Positions 17,266 through 28,791 of a stretch of 64,000 nt of DNA are shown in pieces. Made by a program: the position numbers and the translations under genes. Where the stretch lies: the NCBI GenBank assembly GCA_017513245.1, contig JAFXGK010000025.1, forward strand, positions 52,414 to 116,413. The letters run 5' to 3'. The notes beneath the pieces were generated by a model. That model was not told the origin of the DNA, searched no databases, and saw only the letters and a list, made by a program, of their open reading frames with translations. This DNA is from Clostridia bacterium. GTDB taxonomy: Bacteria; Bacillota; Clostridia; Oscillospirales; Acutalibacteraceae. How positions within the stretch are numbered: position 1 is the stretch's first letter; each line of letters begins with the position of its first letter.

Positions 17266-18942
17266 TTAGAATAATCCTGTTATCTTACCGTCGGCATCGA
17301 CGTCAATACGCTCTGCAGCGGGAACCTTGGGAAGTCCAGGCATTGTTAAAATGTCGCCCGTGAGTACAACTATAAAGCCTGCACCTGCAGAAATTTTAAC
17401 GTTTTTAACGGTAACTGTGAAGTCTTCGGGTGCGCCGAGTTTAGTTGGATCATCCGAGAAACTATACTGTGTCTTAGCAATACAAACGGGACACTTATCA
17501 AAGCCAAGAGCCGTAAGCTGCTCGATCTGCTTTTTAGCGGCAGGAAGAACGTTTATGCCGTTACCACCGTAAACCTTTTTGACAACAGCCTCAATCTTAT
17601 CCTCGATCGTACCGTCAAGTTCATAAGAGAAGGTAAAGTCGCCCTGTTCCTCTTCGCAAAGACGTACAACCTCGCGAGCAAGGTCTTCTCCGCCCTTACC
17701 GCCTTCTGCCCAAACGGTAGAAAGCACGGTATTAACACCGATTTCCTTGCACTTAGCGATGATGAAATCGATTTCCTTATCGGTATCGGTCGGGAATCGG
17801 TTAACTGCAACAACACAAGGAAGCTTATAAACGTTGCTGATGTTTGAAACATGACGAAGAAGGTTGGGTATACCCTTTTCGAGGGCAACGAGATCTTCCT
17901 CACCGAGTTGAGTCTTAGCAAGGCCGCCGTGCATCTTAAGGGCTCGAACGGTTGCAACAACGACAACTGCATCAGGAGTAAGTCCGGCCATACGGCACTT
18001 AATATCAAGGAACTTCTCAGCACCGAGATCGGCACCAAAGCCGGCCTCTGTAACGGTGTAATCACCCATCTTAAGTGCAAGTTTAGTAGCCATAACAGAG
18101 TTACAGCCGTGAGCAATGTTAGCAAAAGGACCACCGTGAACAAATGCGGGCGTACCCTCAAGCGTCTGAACAAGATTAGGCTTTAAAGCGTCCTTTAAGA
18201 GAACGGTCATTGCGCCTGCAGCCTTAAGCTGACCACAGGTAACGGGCTTATCATCATAGGTGTAGCCAACGATGATGCGGGAAAGGCGCTCCTTAAGGTC
18301 AGCAAGCGAATTTGCAAGGCAAAGCACAGCCATAATTTCGCTGGCAACCGTAATATCGAAGCCATCCTCACGCGGAACACCGTTTGCCTTTCCGCCCATA
18401 CCGTCAACAACGAAACGGAGCTGGCGGTCATTCATATCAACGCAACGCTTCCAGGTGATTTTGCGAACGTCAATACCAAGAGCGTTACCCTGCTGAATGT
18501 GGTTATCGAGCATTGCAGCAAGAAGGTTGTTTGCTGCACCGATAGCGTGGAAGTCGCCGGTAAAGTGAAGGTTAATATCCTCCATAGGAACAACCTGAGC
18601 GTAGCCACCGCCTGCAGCGCCGCCCTTAACGCCGAATACCGGTCCTAAGGAAGGCTCGCGAAGAGCTACCGTTACGTCCTTACCGATTCTGCGAAGACCG
18701 TCGGCAAGACCGATTGTGGTAGTTGTTTTACCCTCACCTGCCGGTGTGGGGGTAATAGCGGTAACTAATATAAGTTTACCATCTTTACGGTCGGTTTCAT
18801 TAAGAAGAGAAAGATCAATCTTTGCCTTATATTTGCCGTACTGCTCGATATATTTTTCGTCAACGTGTGCAGTTGCGGCAATTTCGCCTATTGGCTTCAT
18901 TTTGCAAGACTGAGCAATTTCAATATCAGATAAATATGCCAT
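17266..18942 (-). CDS. fhs: formate-tetrahydrofolate ligase
   Basis: 558 residues, full length. It makes 10-formyltetrahydrofolate from formate, THF and ATP, which is the formyl donor for the two transformylases encoded upstream (purN and the AICAR transformylase). The P-loop [13 protein letters not shown] lies at about 64-76, followed by the family-typical [22 protein letters not shown] region (given here in parts: [22 protein letters not shown]) and [17 protein letters not shown]. It is the last gene of the operon, 12 bases after glyA, and ends at a terminator. It is therefore under the ZTP riboswitch. Confidence 0.97.
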   Translation of the reverse strand: MAYLSDIEIAQSCKMKPIGEIAATAHVDEKYIEQYGKYKAKIDLSLLNETDRKDGKLILVTAITPTPAGEGKTTTTIGLADGLRRIGKDVTVALREPSLGPVFGVKGGAAGGGYAQVVPMEDINLHFTGDFHAIGAANNLLAAMLDNHIQQGNALGIDVRKITWKRCVDMNDRQLRFVVDGMGGKANGVPREDGFDITVASEIMAVLCLANSLADLKERLSRIIVGYTYDDKPVTCGQLKAAGAMTVLLKDALKPNLVQTLEGTPAFVHGGPFANIAHGCNSVMATKLALKMGDYTVTEAGFGADLGAEKFLDIKCRMAGLTPDAVVVVATVRALKMHGGLAKTQLGEEDLVALEKGIPNLLRHVSNISNVYKLPCVVAVNRFPTDTDKEIDFIIAKCKEIGVNTVLSTVWAEGGKGGEDLAREVVRLCEEEQGDFTFSYELDGTIEDKIEAVVKKVYGGNGINVLPAAKKQIEQLTALGFDKCPVCIAKTQYSFSDDPTKLGAPEDFTVTVKNVKISAGAGFIVVLTGDILTMPGLPKVPAAERIDVDADGKITGLF

Positions 18943-18954
18943 AATTGTTCTCCT

Positions 18955-20190
18955 TTAATAAATCGGGAATTTAGCACAAAGTTCCTGTACTTCACGGGAA
19001 ACGCGTTCTTTATTACCCTCAAAATCTTCTATAATATCTGCAATCCAATTGGCAATAAGCTTCATCTCGGGTTCCTTAAAGCCGCGGGTGGTAACAGCGG
19101 GTGTACCAATACGTACGCCACTGGTAACAAACGGACTCTGGGGGTCGTTGGGAATGGTGTTCTTGTTGGCAGTAATATGTACCTCGTCAAGTCTGTGCTC
19201 GAGTTCTTTACCGGTAATGCCGGTATCAACGAGGTTCAAAAGCATAAGATGGTTATCAGTACCATCAGATACAATCTTAATACCGCGAGCCTTAAGACCA
19301 TCGCAAAGTACGGCGGCGTTTTTAACAATCTGCTCGCCATAAGCCTTAAAGTCATCGCTAAGGGCCTCACCGAGAGCAACTGCCTTTGCAGCAATGATAT
19401 GCATTAAAGGACCGCCCTGAGTTCCGGGGAATACTGCCTTATCAATCTGCTTTGCAAGCTCCTCACGGCAAAGAATCATACCGCCACGAGGACCGCGAAG
19501 AGTTTTGTGGGTTGTGGTAGTTACAACGTCTGCATAAGGTACGGGAGACGGATGAACACCTGCGGCGATAAGACCTGCAATATGAGCCATATCGACCATA
19601 AGATAAGCGCCTACGCTATCGGCAATCTCGCGACAACGAGCAAAATCGATAACACGCGAATAAGCACTTGCGCCTACAACGATTAATTTCGGATTGCATT
19701 CCTTTGCAATGCGCTCCATCTCGTCATAATCGATCATTTCGGTTTCATCATTAACACCGTAAGGAACAATATTAAAATATTTGCCCGAAATATTTACGGG
19801 CGAACCGTGAGAGAGGTGTCCTCCCTGCTGGAGGTTCATGCCCATTACGGTATCGCCGGGCTGCAAAAGAGCAAAGAATACGGCAAGATTTGCGTTTGCG
19901 CCGCTGTGGGGCTGAACGTTAGCATGGTCGGCACCGAAGAGCTCGCAAGCACGCTTACGAGCAATTTCTTCAACAATGTCAACGCACTGGCATCCGCCGT
20001 AGTAACGCTTGCCGGGATAACCCTCGGCATATTTATTGGTGAGAACACCGCCCGCCGCAAGTAAAACAGCCTTGGAAACGATGTTTTCGGAGGCTATAAG
20101 TTCAATATTGTGTTGCTGACGCTCAAGTTCAAGTGCGCAACCCTCTGCAACAGCACTATCATAATTCTTAAGTTCTTCAAAAAAGTTCAT
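18955..20190 (-). CDS. glyA: serine hydroxymethyltransferase
   Basis: 411 residues, full length. A PLP enzyme that converts serine and THF to glycine and 5,10-methylene-THF. The PLP lysine is K229 in [19 protein letters not shown] (35-39), [13 protein letters not shown] (54-66) and HSGANAN (95-101) are the expected substrate and cofactor segments. It supplies glycine for purD and one-carbon units for purine formylation. AAGGAGAATTACTGCA precedes the ATG. It lies 14 bases after purL and 12 bases before fhs. Confidence 0.97.
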   Translation of the reverse strand: MNFFEELKNYDSAVAEGCALELERQQHNIELIASENIVSKAVLLAAGGVLTNKYAEGYPGKRYYGGCQCVDIVEEIARKRACELFGADHANVQPHSGANANLAVFFALLQPGDTVMGMNLQQGGHLSHGSPVNISGKYFNIVPYGVNDETEMIDYDEMERIAKECNPKLIVVGASAYSRVIDFARCREIADSVGAYLMVDMAHIAGLIAAGVHPSPVPYADVVTTTTHKTLRGPRGGMILCREELAKQIDKAVFPGTQGGPLMHIIAAKAVALGEALSDDFKAYGEQIVKNAAVLCDGLKARGIKIVSDGTDNHLMLLNLVDTGITGKELEHRLDEVHITANKNTIPNDPQSPFVTSGVRIGTPAVTTRGFKEPEMKLIANWIADIIEDFEGNKERVSREVQELCAKFPIY

Positions 20191-20204
20191 TGCAGTAATT
20201 CTCC

Positions 20205-23200
20205 TTATTTAAAGTAGCGAACCGCTGATTCGAACATACGGATATCGTAGTTTCCGGGAACGTTCTTATAAAGGCCGGTGCCGATACGCTCACTGTGACC
20301 CATCTTACCGAATACACGACCGTCGGGCGAAGTAATGCCCTCGATGGCATACATAGAATCATTGGGATTAAAGTGAACGTCGCTGGTGGCGTTGCCGTCA
20401 AGATCAACGTACTGTGTAGCAATCTGACCGTTAGCGGCAAGTTTCTTAATAAGTTCCTCGCTTGCAAGGAAACGACCTTCACCGTGAGAAATCGGAACAT
20501 TATAAACGTCGCCAACCTCGGTGAGTGCAAGCCACGGAGATTTATTGGAAGCGATACGTGTGCGAACGATACGCGACTGGTGACGTGCGATGGTGTTAAA
20601 GGTAAGGGTCGGGCAGTTTTCATCAGTGTCGATAATCTCACCGTACGGTACGAGACCGAGTTTAATGAGTGCCTGGAAACCGTTACAAATACCGCACATA
20701 AGACCGTCACGGTTCTTGAGCAGGTCGTGAACGCCATCCTTAACGGCGGCGTTACGGAAGAACGCGGTAATAAACTTACCGCTGCCATCGGGTTCGTCAC
20801 CGCCCGAGAAACCACCCGGAATGAATACCATCTGAGCAGTCTTGAGTTCATTTGCAAAGCGTTCAACGCTCGCCTGAATACCCGAAGCAGAAAGGTTATT
20901 GATTACAATGATTTCAGGCTCTGCGCCTGCATCGCGCATAACCTTTGCAGAGTCAAACTCACAGTTAGTGCCCGGGAAGGCAGGAATAAGAACCTTCGGC
21001 TTTGCAACCTTGATAGCAGGGGCGTGGCGCTCGGTTGCCTTAAATTCGAAGTTCTCCATAGGAGTCTTACGGTCAGCAATATTGCAGCTGTAAACGCTCT
21101 CAAGTTTATCCTCGTAAATACCGAGAATGGAGTCAAGCGATACGCTTTCATCACCCAAGGTGAGCTTGCCGTCGTCGGTTACGGTACCGATGCACTGACC
21201 ATCGATTTCCTCTGTAGCCTCGATAACAAAGCTGCCGTAACAATAATCGAAGATATCGGCAACTCCAACGTGTGAGAGCTCAAAGCCAAGTCCGTTACCG
21301 AAAGCCATCTTCATAACAGCCTCGCCAATACCGCCGATGCCGGGAGTATAGCAAGAAACGGCCTTGCCCGAACGCATAAGTTCGGTTACCTTATTGAAGG
21401 TTGCAATAAGCGAATTGGTCTTGGGTAGGTTGTTTTCGTCATATTCGGGGCAGATAACGTATACCTTGTTGCCTGCCTTCTTGAATTCGGGAGATACGAT
21501 GTCCCCAACTTTTTCGGTAGTAACAGCGAAAGAAACGAGGGTCGGAGGAACGTCTAAGTCCTCGAAGGAGCCACTCATAGAGTCCTTGCCGCCGATAGAG
21601 CCGATACCAAGTTCTTTTTGTGCCTTAAATGCACCGAGAAGTGCTGCCAGCGGCAGACCCCAACGCTTGCCATCCTTTCCGGGATGCGGGAAGTATTCCT
21701 GGAAAGTAAGATATACGTCCTCAAACTTTGCGCCGGTGGCAATAAGCTTACAAACCGATTCCACAACCGCCCAATAAGCACCGTGATAGGGGCTCTGCTC
21801 GGTTAAGAAAGGATTATAACCCCAGGACATAAGCGAACAATCGTCGGTATGCTTCTTTTCAACAGAAATTTTCTGAACCATACTCTGAATAGGTGTGAGC
21901 TGATTCTTACCGCCGAACGGCATAAGAACGGTACCGGCACCGATTGTAGAGTCAAAACGCTCGGAAAGACCGCGCTTAGAGCAGATATTAAGGTCAGAAG
22001 CCATCTTTTCGATATTTTCCTTAAAGGTACCCTCAATCTTTTTGCTCTCCAATGCGGGAGCCTTGGGGGTGATAACGATATGCTTTTCAGCACCGTTGGA
22101 ATTTAAGAATTCACGGCTGATATCAACAATTTTCTTGCCGTTCCAGTTCATAACGAGTCTGGGCTCGGCCTTTACAACAGCAACGGGACAAGCATTTAAG
22201 TTTTCGCTTGCGGCAAGTTTTAAGAAGGCGTCAACGTTTTCTTTCTCAACAACGACGGCCATACGCTCCTGCGATTCACTGATTGCAAGCTCGGTACCGT
22301 CAAGTCCCTCATACTTTTTGGGAACGGCATTAAGGTCGATTTCGAGGCCGTCTGCCAGCTCACCGATTGCAACCGAAACACCACCTGCGCCGAAGTCGTT
22401 GCAGCGCTTAATCATACGGGTTGCAGTCTTGTTGCGGAAAAGTCGCTGTAGCTTACGCTCTTCGGGCGCATTACCCTTCTGAACCTCAGCACCGCAGGTT
22501 TCTACCGACTGAGCGTTATGCGCCTTAGAAGAACCGGTAGCACCGCCGATACCGTCGCGGCCGGTAGCGCCGCCGAGAAGAATAACTATATCACCCGGTG
22601 CAGGAACCTCACGGCGAACGTTCTCGGCAGGAGCAGCAGCAATAACTGCGCCGATTTCCATACGCTTTGCAGCATAGCCGGGATGATAAATTTCATCAAC
22701 AATACCGGTAGCCAGACCAATCTGGTTGCCGTAAGAGGAATAACCCGCAGCAGCGGTAGTAACAATCTTTCTCTGCGGAAGCTTACCGCTGATGGTTTCG
22801 CTAACCGGCTTTAAGGGATCTGCTGCACCGGTTACGCGCATTGCGCCGTAAACGTAGGAACGGCCCGAAAGCGGATCGCGGATAGCACCGCCGATACAGG
22901 TTGCAGCACCGCCAAAGGGTTCAATCTCGGTGGGGTGGTTATGCGTTTCATTCTTAAAGAGCAAGAGCCAAGGCTCGGTTACGCCGTCAACGTCAACGTT
23001 AATCTTAACGGTGCAAGCGTTGATTTCCTCAGACTCATCGAGTTTATCAAGCATACCCTTAGTCTTTAAGTACTTAACGGCAACGGTAGCAAGATCCATA
23101 AGGCAAATCGGCTTTGTGCGGCCAAGTTCCTTGCGGACTGCAATATATTCATCGTATGCCGACTGTAAAAGCTCGTCCTCAAATTTAACGTCATCAATAG

Positions 23201-23888
23201 TCGTTAAGAAGGTAGTGTGACGGCAGTGGTCAGACCAATAGGTATCTATCATACGGATTTCGGTGATGGTGGGGTCGCGATGCTCGGACTTAAAGTAATC
23301 CTGACAGAAAGCAATATCGTCGGCGTCCATTGCAAGACCGTAATCACGAACGAAATCCTCAAGTCCTTTGCGGTCGAGTTCGATAAAGCCGTCAAGGGTC
23401 CTAACGGTTGTGGGAACCTCATACTCGGTTTTAAGGGTTTGGGGTTTCTCAAGCGAAGCTTCACGGGCTTCAACCGGGTTAATTACATATTTCTTTATTT
23501 CAGCAATCTGCTCGTCGCTAAGATTGCCGTAAAGAGCATAAACCTTTGCAGTGCGGATAAGCGGACGCTCACCCTGCGAGATAATCTGAATGCACTGTGC
23601 GGCAGAATCTGCGCGCTGGTCAAACTGACCGGGCAGGAATTCTACTGCAAAAACAGTGGCATCACCAAGCTCAGCTTCGGCAGTTGCTTTGTCGAGCTGA
23701 GGTTCGGAAAATACTGTTTTGATAGCATAATCAAACAGTTCTTCTGTTATATTTTCCGCATCATAGCGGTTAAGAATGCGAATGTCCTCGAGCGCTTCAA
23801 TGCCGAGCAAGGTCTTTGCATCGGAAAGCAGAGCTTTGGCTTCATTTGCAAGTTCTTTTTTCTTTTCAACAAATACTCTGTAAACCAC
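20205..23888 (-). CDS. purL: phosphoribosylformylglycinamidine synthase, single-chain PurL
   Basis: 1227 residues. It combines the FGAM synthase core and a C-terminal glutaminase (from about 960), so no purS or purQ is needed. The glutaminase shows FPGTNCEFD, the nucleophile cysteine in CGICNGFQ, and the histidine/glutamate of SHGEGRF. The synthase half shows [30 protein letters not shown] (19 residues), GGKDSMSG and [14 protein letters not shown]. Length and architecture match the clostridial long form rather than the proteobacterial 1300-residue form. The start is GTG with GGAGG 7 bases upstream, two bases after the purD stop. Confidence 0.96.
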   Translation of the reverse strand: MVYRVFVEKKKELANEAKALLSDAKTLLGIEALEDIRILNRYDAENITEELFDYAIKTVFSEPQLDKATAEAELGDATVFAVEFLPGQFDQRADSAAQCIQIISQGERPLIRTAKVYALYGNLSDEQIAEIKKYVINPVEAREASLEKPQTLKTEYEVPTTVRTLDGFIELDRKGLEDFVRDYGLAMDADDIAFCQDYFKSEHRDPTITEIRMIDTYWSDHCRHTTFLTTIDDVKFEDELLQSAYDEYIAVRKELGRTKPICLMDLATVAVKYLKTKGMLDKLDESEEINACTVKINVDVDGVTEPWLLLFKNETHNHPTEIEPFGGAATCIGGAIRDPLSGRSYVYGAMRVTGAADPLKPVSETISGKLPQRKIVTTAAAGYSSYGNQIGLATGIVDEIYHPGYAAKRMEIGAVIAAAPAENVRREVPAPGDIVILLGGATGRDGIGGATGSSKAHNAQSVETCGAEVQKGNAPEERKLQRLFRNKTATRMIKRCNDFGAGGVSVAIGELADGLEIDLNAVPKKYEGLDGTELAISESQERMAVVVEKENVDAFLKLAASENLNACPVAVVKAEPRLVMNWNGKKIVDISREFLNSNGAEKHIVITPKAPALESKKIEGTFKENIEKMASDLNICSKRGLSERFDSTIGAGTVLMPFGGKNQLTPIQSMVQKISVEKKHTDDCSLMSWGYNPFLTEQSPYHGAYWAVVESVCKLIATGAKFEDVYLTFQEYFPHPGKDGKRWGLPLAALLGAFKAQKELGIGSIGGKDSMSGSFEDLDVPPTLVSFAVTTEKVGDIVSPEFKKAGNKVYVICPEYDENNLPKTNSLIATFNKVTELMRSGKAVSCYTPGIGGIGEAVMKMAFGNGLGFELSHVGVADIFDYCYGSFVIEATEEIDGQCIGTVTDDGKLTLGDESVSLDSILGIYEDKLESVYSCNIADRKTPMENFEFKATERHAPAIKVAKPKVLIPAFPGTNCEFDSAKVMRDAGAEPEIIVINNLSASGIQASVERFANELKTAQMVFIPGGFSGGDEPDGSGKFITAFFRNAAVKDGVHDLLKNRDGLMCGICNGFQALIKLGLVPYGEIIDTDENCPTLTFNTIARHQSRIVRTRIASNKSPWLALTEVGDVYNVPISHGEGRFLASEELIKKLAANGQIATQYVDLDGNATSDVHFNPNDSMYAIEGITSPDGRVFGKMGHSERIGTGLYKNVPGNYDIRMFESAVRYFK

Positions 23889-23890
23889 TT

Positions 23891-25162
23891 TTATCCCTCC
23901 ATACTTGCCATAAGTGCCTTTTTGCCGATATCGTTACGATAATAGGCATTACCGAAATCAATTTGCTTTACGAGCTTATAAGCCTCGTCTACAGCCTCGC
24001 TTAAGGATGCAGCGGTTGCGGTTGCACCAAGAACACGGCCGCCGTTTGTAAGCAGTTTTCCGTCCTTTAGATTTGCACCTGCAACGTAAACATTATTCCA
24101 AATTGCATCGGGAATGGTAATTTCATATCCCTTTTCGTACGCCTGAGGATAGCCTTTTGAAGCCATAATTACACAGCAGGCGTTTTCTTTTTTCCACTCA
24201 ACGTTTATCTCGGCCAAACGCTCTTCGGTAACCGCCTGCATAACGGTAAGCAGATCACTGGAAAGCAAGGGCAGAACAACCTGAGTTTCGGGATCACCGA
24301 AGCGGCAGTTATATTCAATAACCTTGGGTCCGTTAGGAGTAAGCATAAGGCCAAAATAGAGACAGCCCTTAAAGGGACGGCCCTCAGCGTTCATTGCGGC
24401 AACGGTGGGTAAGAAAATCTTTTCCATACACTCGGCAGCAACAGATTCGGTGTAATAAGGGTTGGGAGCAACGGTGCCCATACCACCGGTATTTAGGCCG
24501 GTATCGTTATCCCCTGCTCTTTTATGGTCCATTGAGGATACCATGGGAGCCACGGTCTTGCTATCGGTAAAGCAAAGCACCGAAACTTCGGGTCCTGTTA
24601 AAAATTCTTCGATAACTATACGGTCGCCACTCTTGCCAAACTGCTTATCCTCCATAATTGAGCGAACGGCATCCATAGCCTCATCACGCGTCATAGCGAT
24701 TATAACGCCCTTGCCGAGTGCCAAGCCATCAGCCTTTACAACCGTAGGAATGGGAGCAGTTTCAAGGTATTCGAGCGCTTTTTGGCAATCATCAAACACC
24801 TCATATTCAGCTGTGGGAATACCGTATTTTTTCATAAGGTTTTTAGAGAATACCTTACTACCCTCGATAATTGCGGCATTTGCGCGAGGGCCAAAGCACG
24901 GAATACCCTTTGCCTCGAGTGCATCAACACAGCCGAGCACCAACGGATCATCAGGTGCAACAACGGCATAATCGATATTATTTTCGGCAGCAAAATTTAC
25001 GATAGCATCAATATCCTTTGCGCCGATATCAACGCAAACGGCATCACCTGCTATGCCGCCGTTTCCGGGCAGGGCATAAATTTCGGTAACCGATTTGTTT
25101 TCTTTTATTTTTTTAACGATGGCGTGTTCTCTTCCGCCGCCGCCAACAACCAAAACCTTCAT
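23891..25162 (-). CDS. purD: phosphoribosylamine-glycine ligase (GAR synthetase)
   Basis: 423 residues of normal length. ATP-grasp enzyme of the second purine step. It starts MKVLVVGGGGREHAI, the family's N-terminal signature, and shows KADGLALGKGV, the ATP-grasp GPEVSVLCFTD, NTGGMGTVAPNPYY and the terminal metal/ATP-binding EYNCRFGDPETQ. It lies between the AICAR transformylase gene (23 bases upstream) and purL (2 bases downstream). Confidence 0.97.
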   Translation of the reverse strand: MKVLVVGGGGREHAIVKKIKENKSVTEIYALPGNGGIAGDAVCVDIGAKDIDAIVNFAAENNIDYAVVAPDDPLVLGCVDALEAKGIPCFGPRANAAIIEGSKVFSKNLMKKYGIPTAEYEVFDDCQKALEYLETAPIPTVVKADGLALGKGVIIAMTRDEAMDAVRSIMEDKQFGKSGDRIVIEEFLTGPEVSVLCFTDSKTVAPMVSSMDHKRAGDNDTGLNTGGMGTVAPNPYYTESVAAECMEKIFLPTVAAMNAEGRPFKGCLYFGLMLTPNGPKVIEYNCRFGDPETQVVLPLLSSDLLTVMQAVTEERLAEINVEWKKENACCVIMASKGYPQAYEKGYEITIPDAIWNNVYVAGANLKDGKLLTNGGRVLGATATAASLSEAVDEAYKLVKQIDFGNAYYRNDIGKKALMASMEG

Positions 25163-25185
25163 GGCTTTCTCCTTAGGATTTTCTA

Positions 25186-26370
25186 TTAATGATGGAAAAG
25201 ACGCATTCCGGTGAATGCCATTGCCATACCGTACTTATTGCAGCAATCAATAACTGCATCATCACGGATAGATCCACCCGGCTCGGCAATATACTTAACG
25301 CCGCTCTTCTTTGCGCGCTCAATATTATCGCTGAACGGGAAGAATGCATCAGAACCTAATGCAACACCGTCGATGGATGCGAGGTATGCCTTTGCCTCCT
25401 CGTCGGTGAGGGGTTCGGGTCTTTCGGTGAAGTAACGCTGCCATACGCCGTCAGCGCATACGTCCTCTTCGTTTTTATTGATATAGCCGTCGATTACGTT
25501 ATCACGGTCGGGACGGCCGATATCAGCCTTAAAGGGCAGAGAGAGCACCTTATCGTGCTGACGTAAGAACCAGGTATCAGCCTTAGTGCCTGCAAGACGT
25601 GTGCAGTGAATACGCGACTGCTGACCTGCGCCAACACCGATTGCCTGACCGTCTACAGCGTAGCAAACCGAGTTAGACTGGGTGTATTTAAGGGTGATAA
25701 GAGCAACGATTAAGTCGCGAACAGCGCTCTCGGGAAGTTCTTTATTATTGGTAACAACGTTGGAAAGAAGCTCACGATTAATTTCGAAGTTATTTCTTCC
25801 CTGCTCAAAGGTAATTCCGTAAACCTGCTTATGCTCGATAGCATCGGGAACGTAGTTCGGGTCAATTTCAACGATATTGTAGTTGCCGTTGCGCTTGGTT
25901 TTAAGAATTTCAAGTGCTTCGGGCTCGTAGCCGGGAGCAATAATACCGTCGGAAACTTCGCGCTTAATAAGCAAAGCAGTGGTCTTGTCGCAAACGTCGG
26001 ACAATGCTACCCAGTCACCGAAAGAACACATTCTGTCGGTGCCGCGAGCACGTGCATATGCGCAGGCAAGCGGGGATTCATCAAGGCCTTCAATATCGTC
26101 AACAAAGCAGGCCTTCTTAAGCTTATCGGAAAGCGGAATACCAACCGCTGCCGAGGTGGGGCTAACGTGCTTAAAAGAGGTAACGGCAGGAAGACCTAAC
26201 GCTTCTTTAAGTTCCTTTACAAGCTGCCAGGAATTGAAGGCATCAAGGAAGTTTATGTATCCGGGCTTACCGCTTAAAATCTTTATCGGAAGGTCACTTC
26301 CGTCATGCATAAATATTTTAGAGGGCTTCTGATTGGGGTTACAACCGTATTTAAGTTCGATTTCTTTCAT
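25186..26370 (-). CDS. stand-alone AICAR transformylase (PurH C-terminal domain only)
   Basis: 394 residues. It matches only the formyltransferase half of bifunctional PurH: the catalytic Lys-His pair is in SFKHVSPTSAAVG (K67, H68), followed by ARGTDRMCSFGDWVALSD, IGVGAGQQSRIHCTRLAG, SDAFFPFSDNIE and YIAEPGGSIRDD near the end. The N-terminal MGS-like IMP cyclohydrolase domain of PurH is absent. It transfers the formyl group of 10-formyl-THF to AICAR to give FAICAR. The ring closure must come from another protein, and the next gene upstream encodes a PurO-type cyclohydrolase. Often annotated purH in databases; I leave the symbol empty because it is not bifunctional. Confidence 0.93.
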   Translation of the reverse strand: MKEIELKYGCNPNQKPSKIFMHDGSDLPIKILSGKPGYINFLDAFNSWQLVKELKEALGLPAVTSFKHVSPTSAAVGIPLSDKLKKACFVDDIEGLDESPLACAYARARGTDRMCSFGDWVALSDVCDKTTALLIKREVSDGIIAPGYEPEALEILKTKRNGNYNIVEIDPNYVPDAIEHKQVYGITFEQGRNNFEINRELLSNVVTNNKELPESAVRDLIVALITLKYTQSNSVCYAVDGQAIGVGAGQQSRIHCTRLAGTKADTWFLRQHDKVLSLPFKADIGRPDRDNVIDGYINKNEEDVCADGVWQRYFTERPEPLTDEEAKAYLASIDGVALGSDAFFPFSDNIERAKKSGVKYIAEPGGSIRDDAVIDCCNKYGMAMAFTGMRLFHH

Positions 26371-26381
26371 GATGCTTCTCC

Positions 26382-27098
26382 TTATTTATTTTTATTAACA
26401 ATTCTGGAATCGTGCTCGCCTGTTGCAAGGTCGATATATCTTACAAAAAGGGATACCTTGTTATCCTCGTTAAGATTCTTCCAAATGATATCGGTTAAGG
26501 TATCGATATCAACATCGGGAAGAGTAAGTGTTTTGGGCTCGCCTTCGAAGCTCGGAAGCGGATTTCCGTCGCACTTATATGTATGGATAAACTTGGCTTT
26601 TCCGGCTAACGGATTGGAATATGCAAATGTGTATCTCTGGCAGGACGAACCGTCGCCCTCGGCAGACTTTAAAATAGACATAGCAAAATTCATATCGCCG
26701 TTTTCAAGGCGGATAATACCCGAAATACGGGGTGTGTAATTGGGCATATCATCCTCAAACTCACGGGTACGAAGTGCCTGCTCAAAGGTCATCTGGCGGT
26801 CCATAAGCTCATAGATGGTGTCGGTCTGGTCGCCGTTGGTAACAATGGTCTTGTTTCCAAGCACTCTGACGGGAGCATAGATAATAAGGTGCGGATCGGT
26901 CATCTTGGACTCGTCAAAAGCCTGAGTTCTAATACCCTCACCATCCTCAATAAATACGCGGTTGCGGCTGTTTTCACTACGACCCATAATGAAGTATGCT
27001 GTTACAGCCTTTTTACCGTCGGCGCTTTTACCGATGATTATACCTCTGCCGTGGTAGGCTAAAGAATTAAGTTCGTTTTCAAGAGTTTTGATTTCCAT
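26382..27098 (-). CDS. purO: IMP cyclohydrolase, PurO type
   Basis: 238 residues from MEIKTLENELNSLAYHGRGI; GGAGG lies 8 bases before this ATG, so the TTG five codons upstream is rejected. The N-terminal YHGRGIIIG (15-23) and AYFIMGRSENSRNRVF (34-49) are characteristic of the PurO family first described in methanogenic archaea, an Ntn-hydrolase-like fold unrelated to the PurH N-terminal domain. The expected reaction is closure of FAICAR to IMP. Its position directly before the transformylase supports this. PurO-like proteins also occur in some Clostridia. Confidence 0.88.
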   Translation of the reverse strand: MEIKTLENELNSLAYHGRGIIIGKSADGKKAVTAYFIMGRSENSRNRVFIEDGEGIRTQAFDESKMTDPHLIIYAPVRVLGNKTIVTNGDQTDTIYELMDRQMTFEQALRTREFEDDMPNYTPRISGIIRLENGDMNFAMSILKSAEGDGSSCQRYTFAYSNPLAGKAKFIHTYKCDGNPLPSFEGEPKTLTLPDVDIDTLTDIIWKNLNEDNKVSLFVRYIDLATGEHDSRIVNKNK

Positions 27099-27118
27099 CA
27101 CGTAGGCCTCCAAATTAA

Positions 27119-27751
27119 TTATTTAATGTATGTTTTGCCGTTTTCTACAACAATTTTTTCATCACACAAAAGTGCAACTGCTTTGGGAAGCAGTTTCCAT
27201 TCCGCCTGCTCCATAATTCTGCGCTGCAGGGTTTCGGGAGTATCGTCATCCAAAACCTCAACAGCCTTTTGCAGAATAATCGGGCCTGCATCGCATTCTG
27301 CAGTAACAAAATGCACGGTAGCGCCCGAAACCTTAACGCCCTTCTTAAGCGCCTCTTCATGCACGCGAAGGCCATAATAACCCTTGCCGCAGAAGGAAGG
27401 AATAAGAGCGGGATGAACGTTTACCATCTTGTTGGGGAAAGCATCACAAACACTTTCGCCTAAAATGGTCATAAAGCCTGCGTAAACGATTACGTCAGCC
27501 TTTTCTTCGAGCAATAAGGCAAGCATATCCTCGCTGTATTTATCAACGTCGGTATAGTCCTTGCGTATAAGAGTACGGGTTTTAATTCCGTTTTCACGGG
27601 CACGGGTTAACGCATAGGCGTCAGCCTTCGAAGCAATAACGCAGGTTATGCGTCCGCAACCAAGTTCTCCCCTATTTTGGGCATCAATAAGCGCCTGCAA
27701 ATTAGTGCCGCCGCCCGAAGCTAAAACAACTACGTTTTTAGTATTATTCAA
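27119..27751 (-). CDS. purN: phosphoribosylglycinamide formyltransferase (GAR transformylase)
   Basis: 210 residues. I chose TTG at 27751 because it gives MNNTKNVVVLASGGGTNLQAL, the normal PurN N-terminus, and GAGGGTG lies 7 bases upstream; GTG codons at 27760 and 27769 are alternatives. It overlaps purM by 8 bases. The catalytic motif is NVHPALIPSF, followed by SGATVHFVTAECDAGPIILQ (Asp near the end of the block). It uses 10-formyl-THF to formylate GAR, so its flux depends on fhs and glyA at the end of the same operon. Confidence 0.93.
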   Translation of the reverse strand: MNNTKNVVVLASGGGTNLQALIDAQNRGELGCGRITCVIASKADAYALTRARENGIKTRTLIRKDYTDVDKYSEDMLALLLEEKADVIVYAGFMTILGESVCDAFPNKMVNVHPALIPSFCGKGYYGLRVHEEALKKGVKVSGATVHFVTAECDAGPIILQKAVEVLDDDTPETLQRRIMEQAEWKLLPKAVALLCDEKIVVENGKTYIK

Positions 27752-28787
27752 TGATAACACCCTCGTCACTTTCTATAACAGAGCCGATAACATATGCATC
27801 CTCGCCGTTAGCCTTTAAGACTTCAATAGCCTTATCGGCATCTTCTGCAGCAACAACGATGCTCATACCGACGCCCATATTATATGTGTTGAACATGTCA
27901 CGCTCGGTGATATTACCAACCTTCTGAATAAGGTTGAAGATAGGCAGAACCTTAAGAGAAGACTTATCAACCTTAACCGAATATCCTTCGGGTAAGCTTC
28001 TCGGAATATTCTCGTAAAAGCCGCCGCCGGTAATATGAGAAATAGCGTGTACCGAAACTGCGTCAAGCAAAGCCAGTACGGGCTTTACGTAAATGCGAGT
28101 AGGAGTAAGAAGAGCCTCACCGAGGGTCTTACCCTCGAGTTCATCCTTGTATGCGGTGAGGTCACAGTTCTCAATATCGAAAACCTTGCGAACAAGCGAA
28201 AATCCGTTGGAATGAACACCGGTAGAAGGCAGAGCAATAACAACGTCGCCGGCCTTTACGGTTTTATTATCAAGAATCTTTTTCTTATCAACAATACCTA
28301 CAGCAAAACCTGCAAGATCGTAATCGTCAACGGGCATCATACCCGGATGCTCTGCAGTCTCGCCGCCGATAAGAGCAGCGCCCGACTGAACACATCCCTC
28401 ACAAACGCCGCTGACTATAGAAGCGATTTTTTCAGGAACGTTCTTTCCGCAAGCGATATAATCGAGGAAGAATAAAGGTCTTGCACCGCAGCAGATAATA
28501 TCGTTTACGCACATAGCAACGGCATCAATACCAATGGTATCGTGCTTATCCATAAGGATTGCAAGTTTTACCTTGGTTCCGCAGCCGTCGGTTCCGCTAA
28601 CGAGTACGGGTTCTTCTATGCCTGCCATCGGCAGACCAAAACAACCGCCGAAACCGCCAACGTCATCAAGGCATCCTTCGTTACGAGTGCGCGCGATGTG
28701 CTTTTTCATAAGTTCTACAGCCTTGTAGCCCGCAGTAATATCAACGCCTGCGGCAGCATAAGCGTCAGATTTAGATTTAATGCTCAT
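27744..28787 (-). CDS. purM: phosphoribosylformylglycinamidine cyclo-ligase (AIR synthetase)
   Basis: 347 residues from MSIKSKSDAYAAAGVDI; AAGGAATAAAATT precedes this ATG. A longer in-frame start would overlap purF. Family signatures include YAAAGVDI, SGTDGCGTKVKLA, DAVAMCVNDI, ALIGGETAEHPGM, PSTGVHSNGFSLVRK and ISHITGGGFYENIPR. It closes FGAM to AIR with ATP. The stop lies inside the purN start region (8-base overlap). Confidence 0.97.
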   Translation of the reverse strand: MSIKSKSDAYAAAGVDITAGYKAVELMKKHIARTRNEGCLDDVGGFGGCFGLPMAGIEEPVLVSGTDGCGTKVKLAILMDKHDTIGIDAVAMCVNDIICCGARPLFFLDYIACGKNVPEKIASIVSGVCEGCVQSGAALIGGETAEHPGMMPVDDYDLAGFAVGIVDKKKILDNKTVKAGDVVIALPSTGVHSNGFSLVRKVFDIENCDLTAYKDELEGKTLGEALLTPTRIYVKPVLALLDAVSVHAISHITGGGFYENIPRSLPEGYSVKVDKSSLKVLPIFNLIQKVGNITERDMFNTYNMGVGMSIVVAAEDADKAIEVLKANGEDAYVIGSVIESDEGVIIE

Positions 28788-28791
28788 AATT

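Noticed and set aside
20295-21275. Plus-strand open frame of 326 codons within purL
   Set aside because: Antisense shadow of the well-supported purL glutaminase and synthase domains; no start signal or family match.
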